Assembly (NCBI RefSeq): GCF_004153545.1
Contig: NZ_SDVA01000006.1
Location: 62,001 to 126,000, forward strand
Direction: 5' to 3'
Length of the DNA: 64,000 nucleotides
From: Serinicoccus sediminis
GTDB lineage: Bacteria; Actinomycetota; Actinomycetes; Actinomycetales; Dermatophilaceae
Below are positions 33,253-42,871 of the stretch, one piece after another; the first letter of the stretch is position 1; every line of letters begins with the position of its first letter. The notes beneath the pieces are model-generated. The model did not search any database, was not told the origin of the DNA, and saw nothing but the letters and a program-made list of their open reading frames with translations. The translations under genes were made by a program, and so were the position numbers.

Positions 33253-33726
33253 ATGGTGCGCTGGCTGGACGACGAGGAACAACGGGCCTGGCGCTCGATC
33301 CTGCGGGGCTCGCACCTCGTGCGCCTGCTCATGGAGGAGGCCCTGGACGAGTTCGGCCTGTCCCTGGGGGAGTACGAGGTCCTGAGCATGGTGTCGGAGG
33401 CGCCGGGCGGTCAGATGCGGATGGCCGAGCTGGCCCACCTGGTGGTGCAGTCGCGCAGCCGGGTGAGCCACACCGCGTCCCGGCTGGAGAAGCGTGGCTG
33501 GGTGGAGCGGGTCCCCGCCCCGCAGGACCGGCGTGGGGTCGTCCTCGTGCTCACCGATGCCGGGCGGGGTCAGCTGGAGAAGCTGGCGCCCGTGCACGTG
33601 GAGAGCGTGCGCCGGGCCTTCATCGACCACCTGACCCGCCAGGAGCTCGTCGAGCACGGCGACATCATGCGCCGGGTGGTCCTGGCCACCCGGCACCGCG
33701 ACGACGAGGCCAGCGACGCCGTCTGA
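33253..33726 (+). CDS. MarR-family transcriptional regulator
   Basis: 157 aa. Winged helix with [51 protein letters not shown] split over two helices, and the wing [22 protein letters not shown] (33238-33243) abuts ATG 33244, so the second ATG at 33253 (9-nt spacing) is preferred. It sits between hemB and hemL and may respond to haem intermediates or oxidants, which is inference only. Confidence 0.88.
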   Translation: MVRWLDDEEQRAWRSILRGSHLVRLLMEEALDEFGLSLGEYEVLSMVSEAPGGQMRMAELAHLVVQSRSRVSHTASRLEKRGWVERVPAPQDRRGVVLVLTDAGRGQLEKLAPVHVESVRRAFIDHLTRQELVEHGDIMRRVVLATRHRDDEASDAV

Positions 33727-33775
33727 GCCCTCCCGCCGGGCCGGGACGGCCGTGCGCCCTCGTACGCTGGTCGGC

Positions 33776-35098
33776 ATGAGCGCCGACCCCGTGACCCACC
33801 CGGACACCGCCCCGGCTTCCGAGGCCCTGCTGGAACGTGCCCGCGCCGTCATCCCGGGCGGGGTGAACTCCCCGGTGCGCGCCTTCCGCTCGGTCGGCGG
33901 CACACCCCGGTTCATGGAGCGGGCCCAGGGACCGTGGCTGTGGGACGCCGACGGGCGCCGCTACCTCGACCTCGTGTGCTCGTGGGGACCGATGATCCTG
34001 GGCCACGCGCACCCGGAGGTGCGGGCGGCGGTCACCGAGGCCGCGGCCGACGGCTTCTCCTTCGGTATGCCCACCGCCCGGGAGGTCGCGCTCGCCGAGG
34101 AGATCGTGGCCCGGGTCGACCCGGTCGAGCAGGTGCGCCTGGTCAGCTCCGGGACCGAGGCCACGATGAGCGCCATCCGGCTGGCCCGGGGCTTCACCGG
34201 ACGGTCCGTCGTCGTGAAGTTCGCCGGCTGCTACCACGGGCACGTGGACGCGCTGCTGGCCTCGGCCGGGTCCGGGGTGGCGACGTTCGGGCTGCCGGAC
34301 AGCCCCGGCGTCCCGGCCAGCGCGGCCGGGGAGACCGTCGTGCTGCCCTACAACGACGTGCCCGCGCTGGAGGCGGCCTTCGCCGAGCGGGGCCCCGAGA
34401 TCGCCGCCGTCATCACCGAGGCGGCCGCCGGCAACATGGGCGTGGTGCCGCCGGAGCCCGCCTTCACCGAGGCGCTGCGGCGGCTCACCCGCGAGCACGG
34501 CGCCCTGCTCGTCAGCGACGAGGTGATGACCGGCTTCCGCTGCTCCCGCTCGGGGTGGCTGGGGCTCGAGGGCGTCCCCGAGGGCGGCGCGCCCGACCTC
34601 TTCACCTTCGGCAAGGTCATGGGTGGCGGTTTCCCCGCCGCGGCCTTCGGTGGCCGGTCCGACGTCATGGCCCAGCTCGCCCCTGAGGGTCCCGTCTACC
34701 AGGCCGGCACCCTGTCGGGGAACCCGATCGCGTCGGCCGCCGGGCTCGCCACCCTGCAGCGGTGCACGGACGAGGTCTACCAGCGCCTGGACGAGGTCAG
34801 CGAGACCCTGGCCGCGGCCGTCACCGACGCCTTCACGCGCCACGGCATACCCCACCGCATCCAGTGGGCCGGGTCGATGTTCAGCGTGTTCTTCCGGGAG
34901 GGGCAGGTGACCGGCTACGAGGACGCGAAGGACCAGGACACCGCGCTCTTCGGCCGCTTCTTCCACGCCATGCTGCGTCGCGGCGTGCACCTGCCGCCCA
35001 GCTGCTTCGAGTCGTGGTTCGTCTCGGCCGCCCACGACGACGAGGCGGTCGAGCACGCGGTGCGGGCGATCGGGGAGAGCGCGGCCGAGGTCGCCTGA
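33776..35098 (+). CDS. hemL: Glutamate-1-semialdehyde 2,1-aminomutase
   Basis: 440 aa, class III aminotransferase fold. It converts glutamate-1-semialdehyde to 5-aminolevulinate. PLP lysine in [12 protein letters not shown]; other conserved segments are [36 protein letters not shown], and [14 protein letters not shown] 33776 with TACGCT 7 nt upstream (leaderless), so separate from the hemACDB operon. Confidence 0.96.
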   Translation: MSADPVTHPDTAPASEALLERARAVIPGGVNSPVRAFRSVGGTPRFMERAQGPWLWDADGRRYLDLVCSWGPMILGHAHPEVRAAVTEAAADGFSFGMPTAREVALAEEIVARVDPVEQVRLVSSGTEATMSAIRLARGFTGRSVVVKFAGCYHGHVDALLASAGSGVATFGLPDSPGVPASAAGETVVLPYNDVPALEAAFAERGPEIAAVITEAAAGNMGVVPPEPAFTEALRRLTREHGALLVSDEVMTGFRCSRSGWLGLEGVPEGGAPDLFTFGKVMGGGFPAAAFGGRSDVMAQLAPEGPVYQAGTLSGNPIASAAGLATLQRCTDEVYQRLDEVSETLAAAVTDAFTRHGIPHRIQWAGSMFSVFFREGQVTGYEDAKDQDTALFGRFFHAMLRRGVHLPPSCFESWFVSAAHDDEAVEHAVRAIGESAAEVA

Positions 35099-35104
35099 CA
35101 GGAT
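35099..35104 (+). promoter_or_regulatory. -10 box of a leaderless hen1-pnkp promoter
   Basis: CAGGAT begins one base after the hemL stop codon and lies 6 nt before the hen1 GTG. The RNA-repair pair can therefore be transcribed on its own. Confidence 0.45.
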
Positions 35105-35110
35105 GAGCCG

Positions 35111-36526
35111 GTGCTCCTCACCCTGACCTGCGTCGGACCCGCCTCGAGCGACCTGGGGTACCTGCTGCACAAGCACCCCGACCGGGTCCAGGAGGTCGAG
35201 CTGCCCGGGGGACGCGCCACGGTCCTCTACCCGGAGGTGTCGCCGGACCGGTGCACCGTCGCCCTCCTCCTCGAGGTGGACCCGATCGCGGGTGGCCAGC
35301 GCCGCGGCCGGCCCGCTCAGGGCGCTGGGCCCGCGACCCTCGCGGCCTACGTCAACGACCGGCCCTACGCCGCCTCCTCGCTCCTCTCGGTCGCCCTGGG
35401 CAAGGCCTTCCGCACGGCGCTCAACGGGCGCTGCGACGCGCGGCCCGACCTGGTTGACCAGGAGCTGGAGCTCGAGGTGCGCATCCCGGCCCTGCCCACC
35501 CGGGGTGCCCGCGAGGGTGAGCGGGGTCTTCCGCTGGTGCAGCGTCTCCTCGAGCCGCTCGGCTGGACTGTCGAGGGCAGCACCACCCCGCTGGCGGGTG
35601 ACCTCGTGGACGTCGACTGGGGGGAGGCGCCCTACGCCGACGTCCGGCTCACCGGGTGGCACCGGCTCGCGGACGCCCTGGCCCACCTCTACGTGCTGCT
35701 CCCGGTCCTCGACGACCAGAAGCACTACTGGGTGAGCCCGGACGAGGTGGACAAGCTGCTGCGCCGCGGCGAGGGATGGCTGTCCGCTCACCCCGACCGC
35801 GAGCTCATCACCCGCCGCTACCTCGGGGTGCGCCGACGCTTCGTGGACGACGCCCTGGAGCGCCTCACCGAGCTCGACGAAACCGTCCCGGACCCGGAGA
35901 CCGAGGCGGACGCCGCCACCCCGCTGCGGCAGACCCGGGTGGAGGCGGTGCTGGCCGTCCTGCAGGAATGCGGCGCTCGCCGGGTGGTCGACCTGGGGTG
36001 CGGCGAGGGCACCTACCTGCGCGCCCTGCTCGAGGACCCGGTCTACCTCGAGATCCTGGGTGTGGACGTGTCCGCGGCGGCGCTGGACCGGGCCGAGCGA
36101 CGCCTGGGGCTGGACCGGCTCCCGGAGCGGCAGCGTGCCCGCATCACGCTGCGGCAGTCCTCGGTGACCTACCGCGACGACGTGCTCGCCGGCTACGACG
36201 CGGTGCTGCTGGTCGAGGTGGTCGAGCACGTGGACCCCGAGCGGCTTCCCGACCTCGAGGCCACCGTGTTCGGATCGGCCCGCCCCCGGCACGTCGTCGT
36301 CACGACGCCGAACGTCGAGCACAACCCCGTCTACGGCATACCCAAGGGGGGGCGGCGGCACCCGGACCACCGCTTCGAGTGGACCCGCGCCGAGTTCGCC
36401 GCCTGGGTGCGCGGGGTCGGGGAGCGCCACGGTTACGCCGTGGAGCTGCGCCCCGTCGGCGAGGAGCACCCCGAGCTCGGCCCGCCCACCCAGCTGGCCC
36501 TGCTGAGCAGGCAGGACGAGTCATGA
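35111..36526 (+). CDS. hen1: Bacterial Hen1: 3'-terminal RNA ribose 2'-O-methyltransferase
   Basis: 471 aa, full length for bacterial Hen1 (~465 aa). The N-terminal ~240 residues are the Hen1-specific domain that binds and activates the Pnkp ligase. The C-terminal SAM-dependent methyltransferase has DLGCGEG (294-300) and the Mn2+ site E369, E372, H373 (VEVVEHVD) and H417/H420 (RRHPDHRF). It methylates the 2'-OH of the 3' end of cleaved tRNA before ligation, so the repaired RNA resists a second cut. GTG start. ATGA overlap with pnkp implies a complex made in fixed ratio. Confidence 0.93.
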   Translation: MLLTLTCVGPASSDLGYLLHKHPDRVQEVELPGGRATVLYPEVSPDRCTVALLLEVDPIAGGQRRGRPAQGAGPATLAAYVNDRPYAASSLLSVALGKAFRTALNGRCDARPDLVDQELELEVRIPALPTRGAREGERGLPLVQRLLEPLGWTVEGSTTPLAGDLVDVDWGEAPYADVRLTGWHRLADALAHLYVLLPVLDDQKHYWVSPDEVDKLLRRGEGWLSAHPDRELITRRYLGVRRRFVDDALERLTELDETVPDPETEADAATPLRQTRVEAVLAVLQECGARRVVDLGCGEGTYLRALLEDPVYLEILGVDVSAAALDRAERRLGLDRLPERQRARITLRQSSVTYRDDVLAGYDAVLLVEVVEHVDPERLPDLEATVFGSARPRHVVVTTPNVEHNPVYGIPKGGRRHPDHRFEWTRAEFAAWVRGVGERHGYAVELRPVGEEHPELGPPTQLALLSRQDES

Positions 36527-39021
36527 GCGAGCTGAGGATCCCCGAGGTGTGCCTGGTCGTGCTCATGGGGGCCTCCGGCTCGGGCAAGACCACCTTCGCG
36601 CAGCGGGTCTTCAGACCGCACGAGACGGTGAGCTCGGACGCCTGCCGGGCCATGGTCAGCGGCGACGAGAACGACCAGTCCGCCAGCGCGGACGCCTTCG
36701 AGGTGCTGCACCACCTCGTGTCGGTCCGGCTGCGGCGCGGCCTGCTCACGGTCGTCGACGCCACCAACGTGACCCGGGCCGCCCGTGCCGACCTGGTGCG
36801 GCTGGCGCGCGAGCACGACGTGCTCCCGGTGGCGGTGGTGCTGGACGTGGGCGCCGACGTGGCGATCGAGCGCAACCGGCACCGTCCGGACCGGGACTTC
36901 GGTGAGGGACCGGTGCGCCGGCACGACCGGCAGCTGCAGAAGTCCCTGCGCGGACTGGGTCGCGAGGGGTTCCGCGGCGTGCACGTGCTCGGCTCGCCCG
37001 AGGAGGTCGACACCGCCACCGTGGTCCGGGAGAGGCTGCGCAGCGACCACACCGACCACCACGGGCCGTTCGACCTCGTCGGCGACGTCCACGGCTGCCT
37101 GGACGAGCTGCTCGACCTGCTGCAGGAGCTGGGGTATGCCGTGACCCGGGACACGCAGGGCCGACCGGTCGACGCGGTGCACCCGCAGGGCCGAACCCTG
37201 GTGTCGGTCGGTGACCTCGTCGACCGCGGACCCAGCTCGGTCGGCGTGCTCCGGCTCGTCATGGGCATGGAGCGGGCCGGCCACGCCATGGTGGTGCCGG
37301 GCAACCACGAGGCCAAGCTGGTGCGTGCGCTGCGTGGGGCGAAGGTGCAGGTCAGCCACGGGCTCGAGGTGACCCTGCAGGAGCTGGCGCGCGAGCCGGC
37401 CGCGTTCTGCGACGAGGTCCGCGACTGGTGCGACGCGCTGGTTGCGCACCGGGTCCTCGACCGCGGCCGGCTGGTCGTCGCGCACGCCGGCCTGAAGGAG
37501 GCCTACCACGGCCGGGCGTCGGGGCGCGTGCGGGCGTTCGCGCTCTACGGCGACACGACGGGCGAGACCGACGAGTACGGACTGCCCGTCCGCTACCCCT
37601 GGGCCGAGGAGTACCGGGGCCGTGCGGCGGTCGTCTACGGGCACGTCCCCACCACTCGGCTCGAGTGGGTGAACAACACCCTGTGCCTCGACACGGGGGT
37701 GGTCTTCGGCGGCCGGCTGTCGGCGCTGCGGTGGCCGGAGCGCGAGACCGTGCAGGTCCCGGCACGGGCAGTGCACTACACCCCGGCCCGCCCGCTGACG
37801 GCGGAGGTCGCCGGCCGGGGCGAGGACGAGCTGCGCCTCGCCGACGTCTCCGGGAGGCGCCATGTCGAGACCGCCGAGCTCGGGCGGGTGCTCGTCAGCG
37901 CCGAGGCCGCAGCCGGCGCGCTGGAGGTGATGAGCCGGTTCGCGCTGCACCCGCGCTGGGTCCCGTACCTGCCGCCGACGATGGCCCCGGTTCCGAGCTC
38001 GCGCGCGGAGGGACACCTCGAGCACCCCGACGAGGCCTTCGCCCAGTATGCGGAGTGGGGGGTCGAGGAGGTCGTGTGCGAGGAGAAGCACATGGGCTCG
38101 CGCGCGGTGGTGCACCTGCGTGAGGAGGGCGGCGCGGTCTACACCCGGACCGGGCGCGCGTTCTTCCCGGCGCCGCTGCAGGACCAGCTGGTCGCGCGGG
38201 TCCGGACGGCGCTGACCCGCGCCGGCCTGGACGACGACCTCGGCGCCGGCGACCTCCTGCTGGACGCCGAGCTGCTGCCCTGGTCGGCCAAGGCCGAGGG
38301 CCTGCTGCGCGAGCAGTACGCCGCGGTCGGCGCGGCCGCGCGGCTGGCCCTTCCGGCGGCCCGGGAGGTCCTGGAGGCCGCCTCCGGACGGGGTCTCGAC
38401 GTCGGTGAGCTGCTGCAGCGGACCCGCCGTCGCGAGCACGACGCCTACGCCTACGACATCGCATGGCAGCGCTACGTCTGGCCGACCGACGGCCTCGAGG
38501 GGGTCCGTCTGGCCCCCTTCCAGGTGCTCCTCGCCGGCGGTGAGCGGATCGCCGACCGGGACCACCTGTGGCACCTGGCCGTCGCCGACCGGCTCGTCGA
38601 GGCCGATCCCGGTCTGTTCCACCGGACCCGTCGGCTCCCGGTGCGTACTGGGTCGGCGGCGAGCTGCGCCGAGGGTGCCCGGTGGTGGGAGGAGCTGACC
38701 GGGGCCGGAGGTGAGGGGATGGTGGTCAAGCCGGTGGCCGGGCTCGCCCGACCGCGCGGCACGCTCGTCCAGCCCGGGCTCAAGGTGCGCGGCAAGGAGT
38801 ACCTCCGCATCATCTACGGTCCGGACTACACCGCTCCGGAGCACCTGGAGCGCCTCCGGGGTCGCCACCTCGGGCACAAGCGCGCGCTGGCGCTCCGCGA
38901 GCACGCCCTCGGGCTGGAGGCGCTGGACCGGCTGGCCAGGGGCGAACCCCTGTGGCGCGTGCACGAGGCGGTCTTCGCCGTGCTCGCGCTGGAGTCGGAG
39001 CCGGTGGACCCCCGCCTGTGA
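36523..39021 (+). CDS. pnkp: Polynucleotide kinase-phosphatase-ligase Pnkp (RNA repair)
   Basis: 832 aa, three enzymes in one chain. The 5'-kinase has P-loop GASGSGKTT (16-24). The 2',3'-phosphatase is a binuclear metallophosphoesterase: GDVHG (187-191), GDLVDRG (230-236), GNHE (260-263). The ligase domain has the adenylated lysine in EKHMGS (Lys522) and a late EGMVVKPV motif. It heals and seals ribotoxin-cut tRNAs with Hen1; the ligase alone is typically inactive without Hen1. All key residues are present. The pair separates hemL from the conserved histidine phosphatase-ccs operon. Confidence 0.95.
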   Translation: MSELRIPEVCLVVLMGASGSGKTTFAQRVFRPHETVSSDACRAMVSGDENDQSASADAFEVLHHLVSVRLRRGLLTVVDATNVTRAARADLVRLAREHDVLPVAVVLDVGADVAIERNRHRPDRDFGEGPVRRHDRQLQKSLRGLGREGFRGVHVLGSPEEVDTATVVRERLRSDHTDHHGPFDLVGDVHGCLDELLDLLQELGYAVTRDTQGRPVDAVHPQGRTLVSVGDLVDRGPSSVGVLRLVMGMERAGHAMVVPGNHEAKLVRALRGAKVQVSHGLEVTLQELAREPAAFCDEVRDWCDALVAHRVLDRGRLVVAHAGLKEAYHGRASGRVRAFALYGDTTGETDEYGLPVRYPWAEEYRGRAAVVYGHVPTTRLEWVNNTLCLDTGVVFGGRLSALRWPERETVQVPARAVHYTPARPLTAEVAGRGEDELRLADVSGRRHVETAELGRVLVSAEAAAGALEVMSRFALHPRWVPYLPPTMAPVPSSRAEGHLEHPDEAFAQYAEWGVEEVVCEEKHMGSRAVVHLREEGGAVYTRTGRAFFPAPLQDQLVARVRTALTRAGLDDDLGAGDLLLDAELLPWSAKAEGLLREQYAAVGAAARLALPAAREVLEAASGRGLDVGELLQRTRRREHDAYAYDIAWQRYVWPTDGLEGVRLAPFQVLLAGGERIADRDHLWHLAVADRLVEADPGLFHRTRRLPVRTGSAASCAEGARWWEELTGAGGEGMVVKPVAGLARPRGTLVQPGLKVRGKEYLRIIYGPDYTAPEHLERLRGRHLGHKRALALREHALGLEALDRLARGEPLWRVHEAVFAVLALESEPVDPRL

Positions 39022-39067
39022 GATCCGTCCCAGGCCCTGCCCAGGGACACGTGGGAGAATCACGCGC

Positions 39068-39778
39068 ATGTCTGGAGCCGACGGTCTGCCCCCCAGCGAG
39101 GGCACCCCACGGACCCTGCACGACGGCACCCCCGTCACGCTCGTGCACGTCGTGCGGCACGGGGAGGTGCACAACCCCGAGCGCATCCTCTACGGCCGGA
39201 TGCCGGGTTATCACCTGTCCGACCTCGGCCGGCGGATGGCGCGGGCGAGCGCCGAGCACCTCGCCGACCGCGACGTCCGCCGGGTGGTGAGCTCCCCGCT
39301 CGAACGGGCCCGCGAGACGGCCGAGCCGATCGCCTCCGCCCACGACCTCGCGGTCGACCTCGACGAGCGGTTCGTCGAGAGCGGCAACGCCTTCGAGGGG
39401 CAGCGGGTGACCCGCAACGTGCTCGCCGACCCCCGGCACTGGCCGCTCTACCTCAACCCCTTCCGCCCCTCCTGGGGCGAGCCCTACGTCGACATCGCCA
39501 CCCGGATGCGGGCGGGGCTGGACGCCCTGCGGCAGGACGTCGAGGGCTACGAGGGCGTCGTGGTCAGCCACCAGCTGCCGATCTGGACGCTGCGCCGCTC
39601 GGTGGAGGGCAACCGGCTCTGGCACCACCCGCGTCGCCGCCGCTGCAGCCTCGCCTCGGTGACGACCATCCTCTTCCACGCCCACCTCCCCGTGCGGGTG
39701 ATGTATGCCGAGCCCGCCGGCCACCTGCTCGACGCCGCGGTGGACGTGACCGGCGAGGCCGGCGAGGTGACCCGGTGA
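39068..39778 (+). CDS. Histidine phosphatase (phosphoglycerate mutase-like) family protein
   Basis: 236 aa. Phosphorylated His in the RHGEVHN motif; partner residues in SSPLERARETAEPI and a late VVVSHQLPIW. Equivalent to Rv0525, always next to hemL and the ccs genes in actinobacteria. Substrate unknown. GAGAAT lies 7 nt before the ATG, a weak leaderless -10. It leads the cytochrome c maturation operon, with a GTGA overlap to the next gene. Confidence 0.87.
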   Translation: MSGADGLPPSEGTPRTLHDGTPVTLVHVVRHGEVHNPERILYGRMPGYHLSDLGRRMARASAEHLADRDVRRVVSSPLERARETAEPIASAHDLAVDLDERFVESGNAFEGQRVTRNVLADPRHWPLYLNPFRPSWGEPYVDIATRMRAGLDALRQDVEGYEGVVVSHQLPIWTLRRSVEGNRLWHHPRRRRCSLASVTTILFHAHLPVRVMYAEPAGHLLDAAVDVTGEAGEVTR

Positions 39779-40428
39779 GCCAGGCGCCGCCGTCCGTCCG
39801 CAGGGTGGGCCGGGTGGCGGGAGCCGTCCTGGTCCCCGCCCTCGCGCTCGCCCTCGCCGGCTGCAGCGACGACGACGGCACCAGCATCAACGAGCAGATG
39901 CGCCAGGGAGACCAGAAGGGCTACGTCGCCGGCGACGGGACGATTCAGCAGGTCGCCGTCGCCGAGCGCGACCACGAGGTCACGCTGGAGGGCACCACGC
40001 TGGAGGACGAGCCGTGGAGCAGCGCCGACCACGCCGGTGAGGTGGTGGTCGTCAACGTGTGGGGGTCGTGGTGCGGGCCCTGCGTCGCGGAGGTCCCCGA
40101 CCTCGTCGAGGTGGAGACCGAGATGCGCGAGGCGGGTGAGCCGGTGACCTTCATCGGCCTCAACTCGCGCGACACCATCCCCAACGCGCTGGCCTTCGAG
40201 AAGAAGTACGCCGTCCCCTACCCCTCCCTCCAGGACGACGGCGGGCGGACCCGCGCCCAGCTGGGCAGCCTGGCCGTCGCGACGCCCACCACCCTCGTCG
40301 TCGACGGTGACGGGCGGCTCGCCGCCCGCGTCAGCGGGCAGGTCGACGCCAGCACCCTGCGCAGCCTCGTCGAGGACGTCCTGGCCGACGGCACCGTCGA
40401 GGCGGGTGGGGACGGGGAGGCCGGGTGA
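39775..40428 (+). CDS. TlpA/ResA-like thioredoxin lipoprotein for cytochrome c maturation
   Basis: 217 aa. Lipoprotein signal with lipobox LALAGC near residue 30. The redox domain has WCGPC and the cis-Pro loop VATPTTLVVD. On the outer face of the membrane it reduces apocytochrome c cysteines before haem attachment, receiving electrons from the CcdA homologue encoded next. GTG start overlapping the upstream stop. Gly/Glu-rich tail. Confidence 0.92.
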   Translation: MSQAPPSVRRVGRVAGAVLVPALALALAGCSDDDGTSINEQMRQGDQKGYVAGDGTIQQVAVAERDHEVTLEGTTLEDEPWSSADHAGEVVVVNVWGSWCGPCVAEVPDLVEVETEMREAGEPVTFIGLNSRDTIPNALAFEKKYAVPYPSLQDDGGRTRAQLGSLAVATPTTLVVDGDGRLAARVSGQVDASTLRSLVEDVLADGTVEAGGDGEAG

Positions 40429-41186
40429 GCGACCTCGTCCTCACCGGCCCGCTGCTGCTGGCCGTGGGCGTGGCCGCGCTCGCGGGCGTGGTGTCCTTCG
40501 CCTCGCCCTGCGTGCTGCCGCTGGTCCCGGGCTTCCTGGGCTACCTCGGGGGCATGGCTCCCGGTCGTCCCGGGGCGGGTCCGGCACGCCCCGGTGACGC
40601 CGGCCGGGGCCGTCTGCTGCTCGGTGCCCTGCTCTTCGTGCTCGGCTTCACCGCCGTGTTCCTGCTCATGAGCGTGGCCATCTCCGGGCTGGGCCTGGCC
40701 CTCGTGCAGCACCAGGGCGTGCTGCTGCGGGTCGCCGGGGCGGTCGTGGTCGTCCTGGGGATGGTGATGATCGTGCAGCCGGGCGCCTCGTGGCAGCTGC
40801 GCTGGCGGCCGGCCGCCGGCCTCGCCGGGGCGCCCCTGCTGGGGGTGGCTTTCGGGCTGGGCTTCACCGCCTGCACCGGCCCGGCGCTCGCCGCCATCCA
40901 GACCCTCGGCACCTCGATCGTGCCGGGTGAGGACCAGGTGGGTCGTGCGGTGGTGCTGGGCACGGCATACAGCCTCGGCCTGGGCCTGCCCTTCCTCCTC
41001 GTCGCGGCCGGGGTCGGCTGGGTGAGCGTGGCCTCGCGGTGGCTGCGCGACCACTACCTGGTCATCCAGCGGGTCGGTGGCGGGCTGCTCGTCGTGCTCG
41101 GCCTGCTCATGCTCAGCGGGGTCTGGGCGGGGCTCACCGCGTGGGTCCAGGCCCAGCTCGTCAGCAACTTCGAGACGGTGCTCTGA
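40425..41186 (+). CDS. ccdA: CcdA-like cytochrome c biogenesis thiol reductase (membrane)
   Basis: 253 aa, about six transmembrane helices. The redox cysteines sit in SPCVLPLVPG (TM1) and FTACTGPAL (TM4). It carries electrons from cytoplasmic thioredoxin to the extracytoplasmic TlpA-like protein. GTG start overlaps the preceding stop (GTGA). The next ATG shares the A of its TGA. Confidence 0.94.
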   Translation: MSDLVLTGPLLLAVGVAALAGVVSFASPCVLPLVPGFLGYLGGMAPGRPGAGPARPGDAGRGRLLLGALLFVLGFTAVFLLMSVAISGLGLALVQHQGVLLRVAGAVVVVLGMVMIVQPGASWQLRWRPAAGLAGAPLLGVAFGLGFTACTGPALAAIQTLGTSIVPGEDQVGRAVVLGTAYSLGLGLPFLLVAAGVGWVSVASRWLRDHYLVIQRVGGGLLVVLGLLMLSGVWAGLTAWVQAQLVSNFETVL

Positions 41187-42871
41187 TGACGACCGACCAG
41201 CAGAGCCGCGAGCGGATCGAGGCGAGCTACCCCAAGGACCGCACCACCCTCGGCGGCCCGCGCCTCGGCCCGGTGGGCTGGGCGCGCTGGGCCTGGCGCC
41301 AGCTCACCAGCATGCGGACGGCCCTGGCGCTGCTGCTGCTCCTGGCGGTCGCCGCCATCCCGGGCTCGATCTTCCCGCAGCGGGGGGTCGACCCGGTCCG
41401 GGTGCGGCAGTACTTCGACGACGACCCCGGTCTGGCCCGCTGGCTGGACCGGCTCGGGATGTTCGAGGTCTACTCCTCGCCCTGGTTCGCCTCGATCTAC
41501 CTGCTCCTCATGATCAGCCTCGTCGGGTGCGTGCTGCCGCGGATGCGGCAGCACCTGCGGGCCGTGCGGGCCCAGCCCCCGCGCACCCCGGCCCGGCTCG
41601 GCCGGCTCCCGGTGCACCGCCGGGTCGTGCTGGACGCCGCCCCCGACGACGTGGTGGCCGCGGCGCGCGCCCAGCTGGCCTCCCGGCGGTTCCGCCTGCG
41701 GGAGGAACCGGACGGAGCCCTCGTCGTGGCCGCCGAGAAGGGCTTCGCCAAGGAGACCGGCAACCTGCTCTTCCACCTGGCGCTGCTCGGCATCATCGTC
41801 TCCGTCGCGGTCGGCCACCTCTTCGGCTGGCGCGGCGAGATCATCATCAAGGAGGGCGAGTCCTGGACCTCCGGGGCGGGCACCTTCGACACCCTGAGCC
41901 TCGGCCCGCTCGTCGACGAGTCCGACCTGCCCGCCTTCACGGTGGAGCTGAACGACCTCGACGTGCAGTTCGAGGCGCAGGCGGAGGGGGCGCAGTTCGG
42001 CCAGCCGCGGGTCTTCCGCGGTGTGGCCACCATCGAGGACGACGGCACCGAGCGGCAGGTCGACTTCGGGGTCAACGCCCCGCTGTCCATCGACGGCACC
42101 TCGATGTTCCTCCTCGGCAACGGCTACGCCCCGGTCGTCACCGTCCGCGACCCCGAGGGCGAGATCCTCTTCTCCGACGCGGTGACCTTCCTGCCGCAGG
42201 ACAACACCTACGGCTCGGACGGCGTCATCAAGGTGCCCGGCGCCGACCCGGGGCTGGGCTTCGCCGGCGGCTTCCTGCCGACCCTGGACATCAGCGAGGC
42301 CGGCATGACCTCCTCCTTCCCGGGCCTGGTCGACCCGGCCCTGGTGCTCACCGCCTACGAGGGCGAGCTCTTCCCCGAGGGGCGCTCGCAGTCGGTCTTC
42401 TCCATCCCCACCGAGACCCTCGACCAGGTCATGCAGGACGACGGCCAACCGAGCCGGATGCTGCTGCGCCCCGGCGACACCCTGGAGATCCCCGGCGACC
42501 GGGGCACCATCGAGCTCGAGACCGTCATCCGGTGGGGCGGCATGCTCGTGCGGCACGACCCCGGCCGTCTCCCGGCCCTGCTGTTCGCCGGCACCGCCCT
42601 CGTGGGACTGGTGCTCATGCTCGGCGTGCGGCGGCGCCGGGTCTTCGTCCGCGTCCACCCGGGTGCGGGCGATCCCGCCGACCCGGGCTCGCGGCATACT
42701 GGACTGAGCGTCGCCGCCCTGCCCAAGGGCACCGACCCCGGCCTGGACGACGTGGTCGACGGACTGGTCGACCGCATCGCCGAGGCGGTCGGTGGCCGGG
42801 TCGTGCAGACCGACCGGGCGAGCGACGCCGACGTGGCGCGGGACGACGCGCGAGACAAGGATGAGGTATGA
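41186..42871 (+). CDS. resB: Cytochrome c biogenesis protein ResB (Ccs1)
   Basis: 561 aa. Three N-terminal transmembrane helices, a large extracytoplasmic domain (about residues 220-450) and a last helix near 465-485, followed by an Asp/Arg-rich cytoplasmic tail. Family segments: SMRTALALLLLLAVAAIPGS, SSPWFASIYLLLMISLVGC, KGFAKETGNLLFHLALLG. With CcsB it forms the system II haem-cytochrome synthase. ATG overlaps the ccdA stop (TGATG). Confidence 0.93.
   Translation: MTTDQQSRERIEASYPKDRTTLGGPRLGPVGWARWAWRQLTSMRTALALLLLLAVAAIPGSIFPQRGVDPVRVRQYFDDDPGLARWLDRLGMFEVYSSPWFASIYLLLMISLVGCVLPRMRQHLRAVRAQPPRTPARLGRLPVHRRVVLDAAPDDVVAAARAQLASRRFRLREEPDGALVVAAEKGFAKETGNLLFHLALLGIIVSVAVGHLFGWRGEIIIKEGESWTSGAGTFDTLSLGPLVDESDLPAFTVELNDLDVQFEAQAEGAQFGQPRVFRGVATIEDDGTERQVDFGVNAPLSIDGTSMFLLGNGYAPVVTVRDPEGEILFSDAVTFLPQDNTYGSDGVIKVPGADPGLGFAGGFLPTLDISEAGMTSSFPGLVDPALVLTAYEGELFPEGRSQSVFSIPTETLDQVMQDDGQPSRMLLRPGDTLEIPGDRGTIELETVIRWGGMLVRHDPGRLPALLFAGTALVGLVLMLGVRRRRVFVRVHPGAGDPADPGSRHTGLSVAALPKGTDPGLDDVVDGLVDRIAEAVGGRVVQTDRASDADVARDDARDKDEV

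Noticed and set aside
33665-36469. Long minus-strand open frame over hemL and hen1
   Set aside because: Shadow of two well-supported plus-strand genes; its composition is Gly/His/Val/Arg-rich with no domain.
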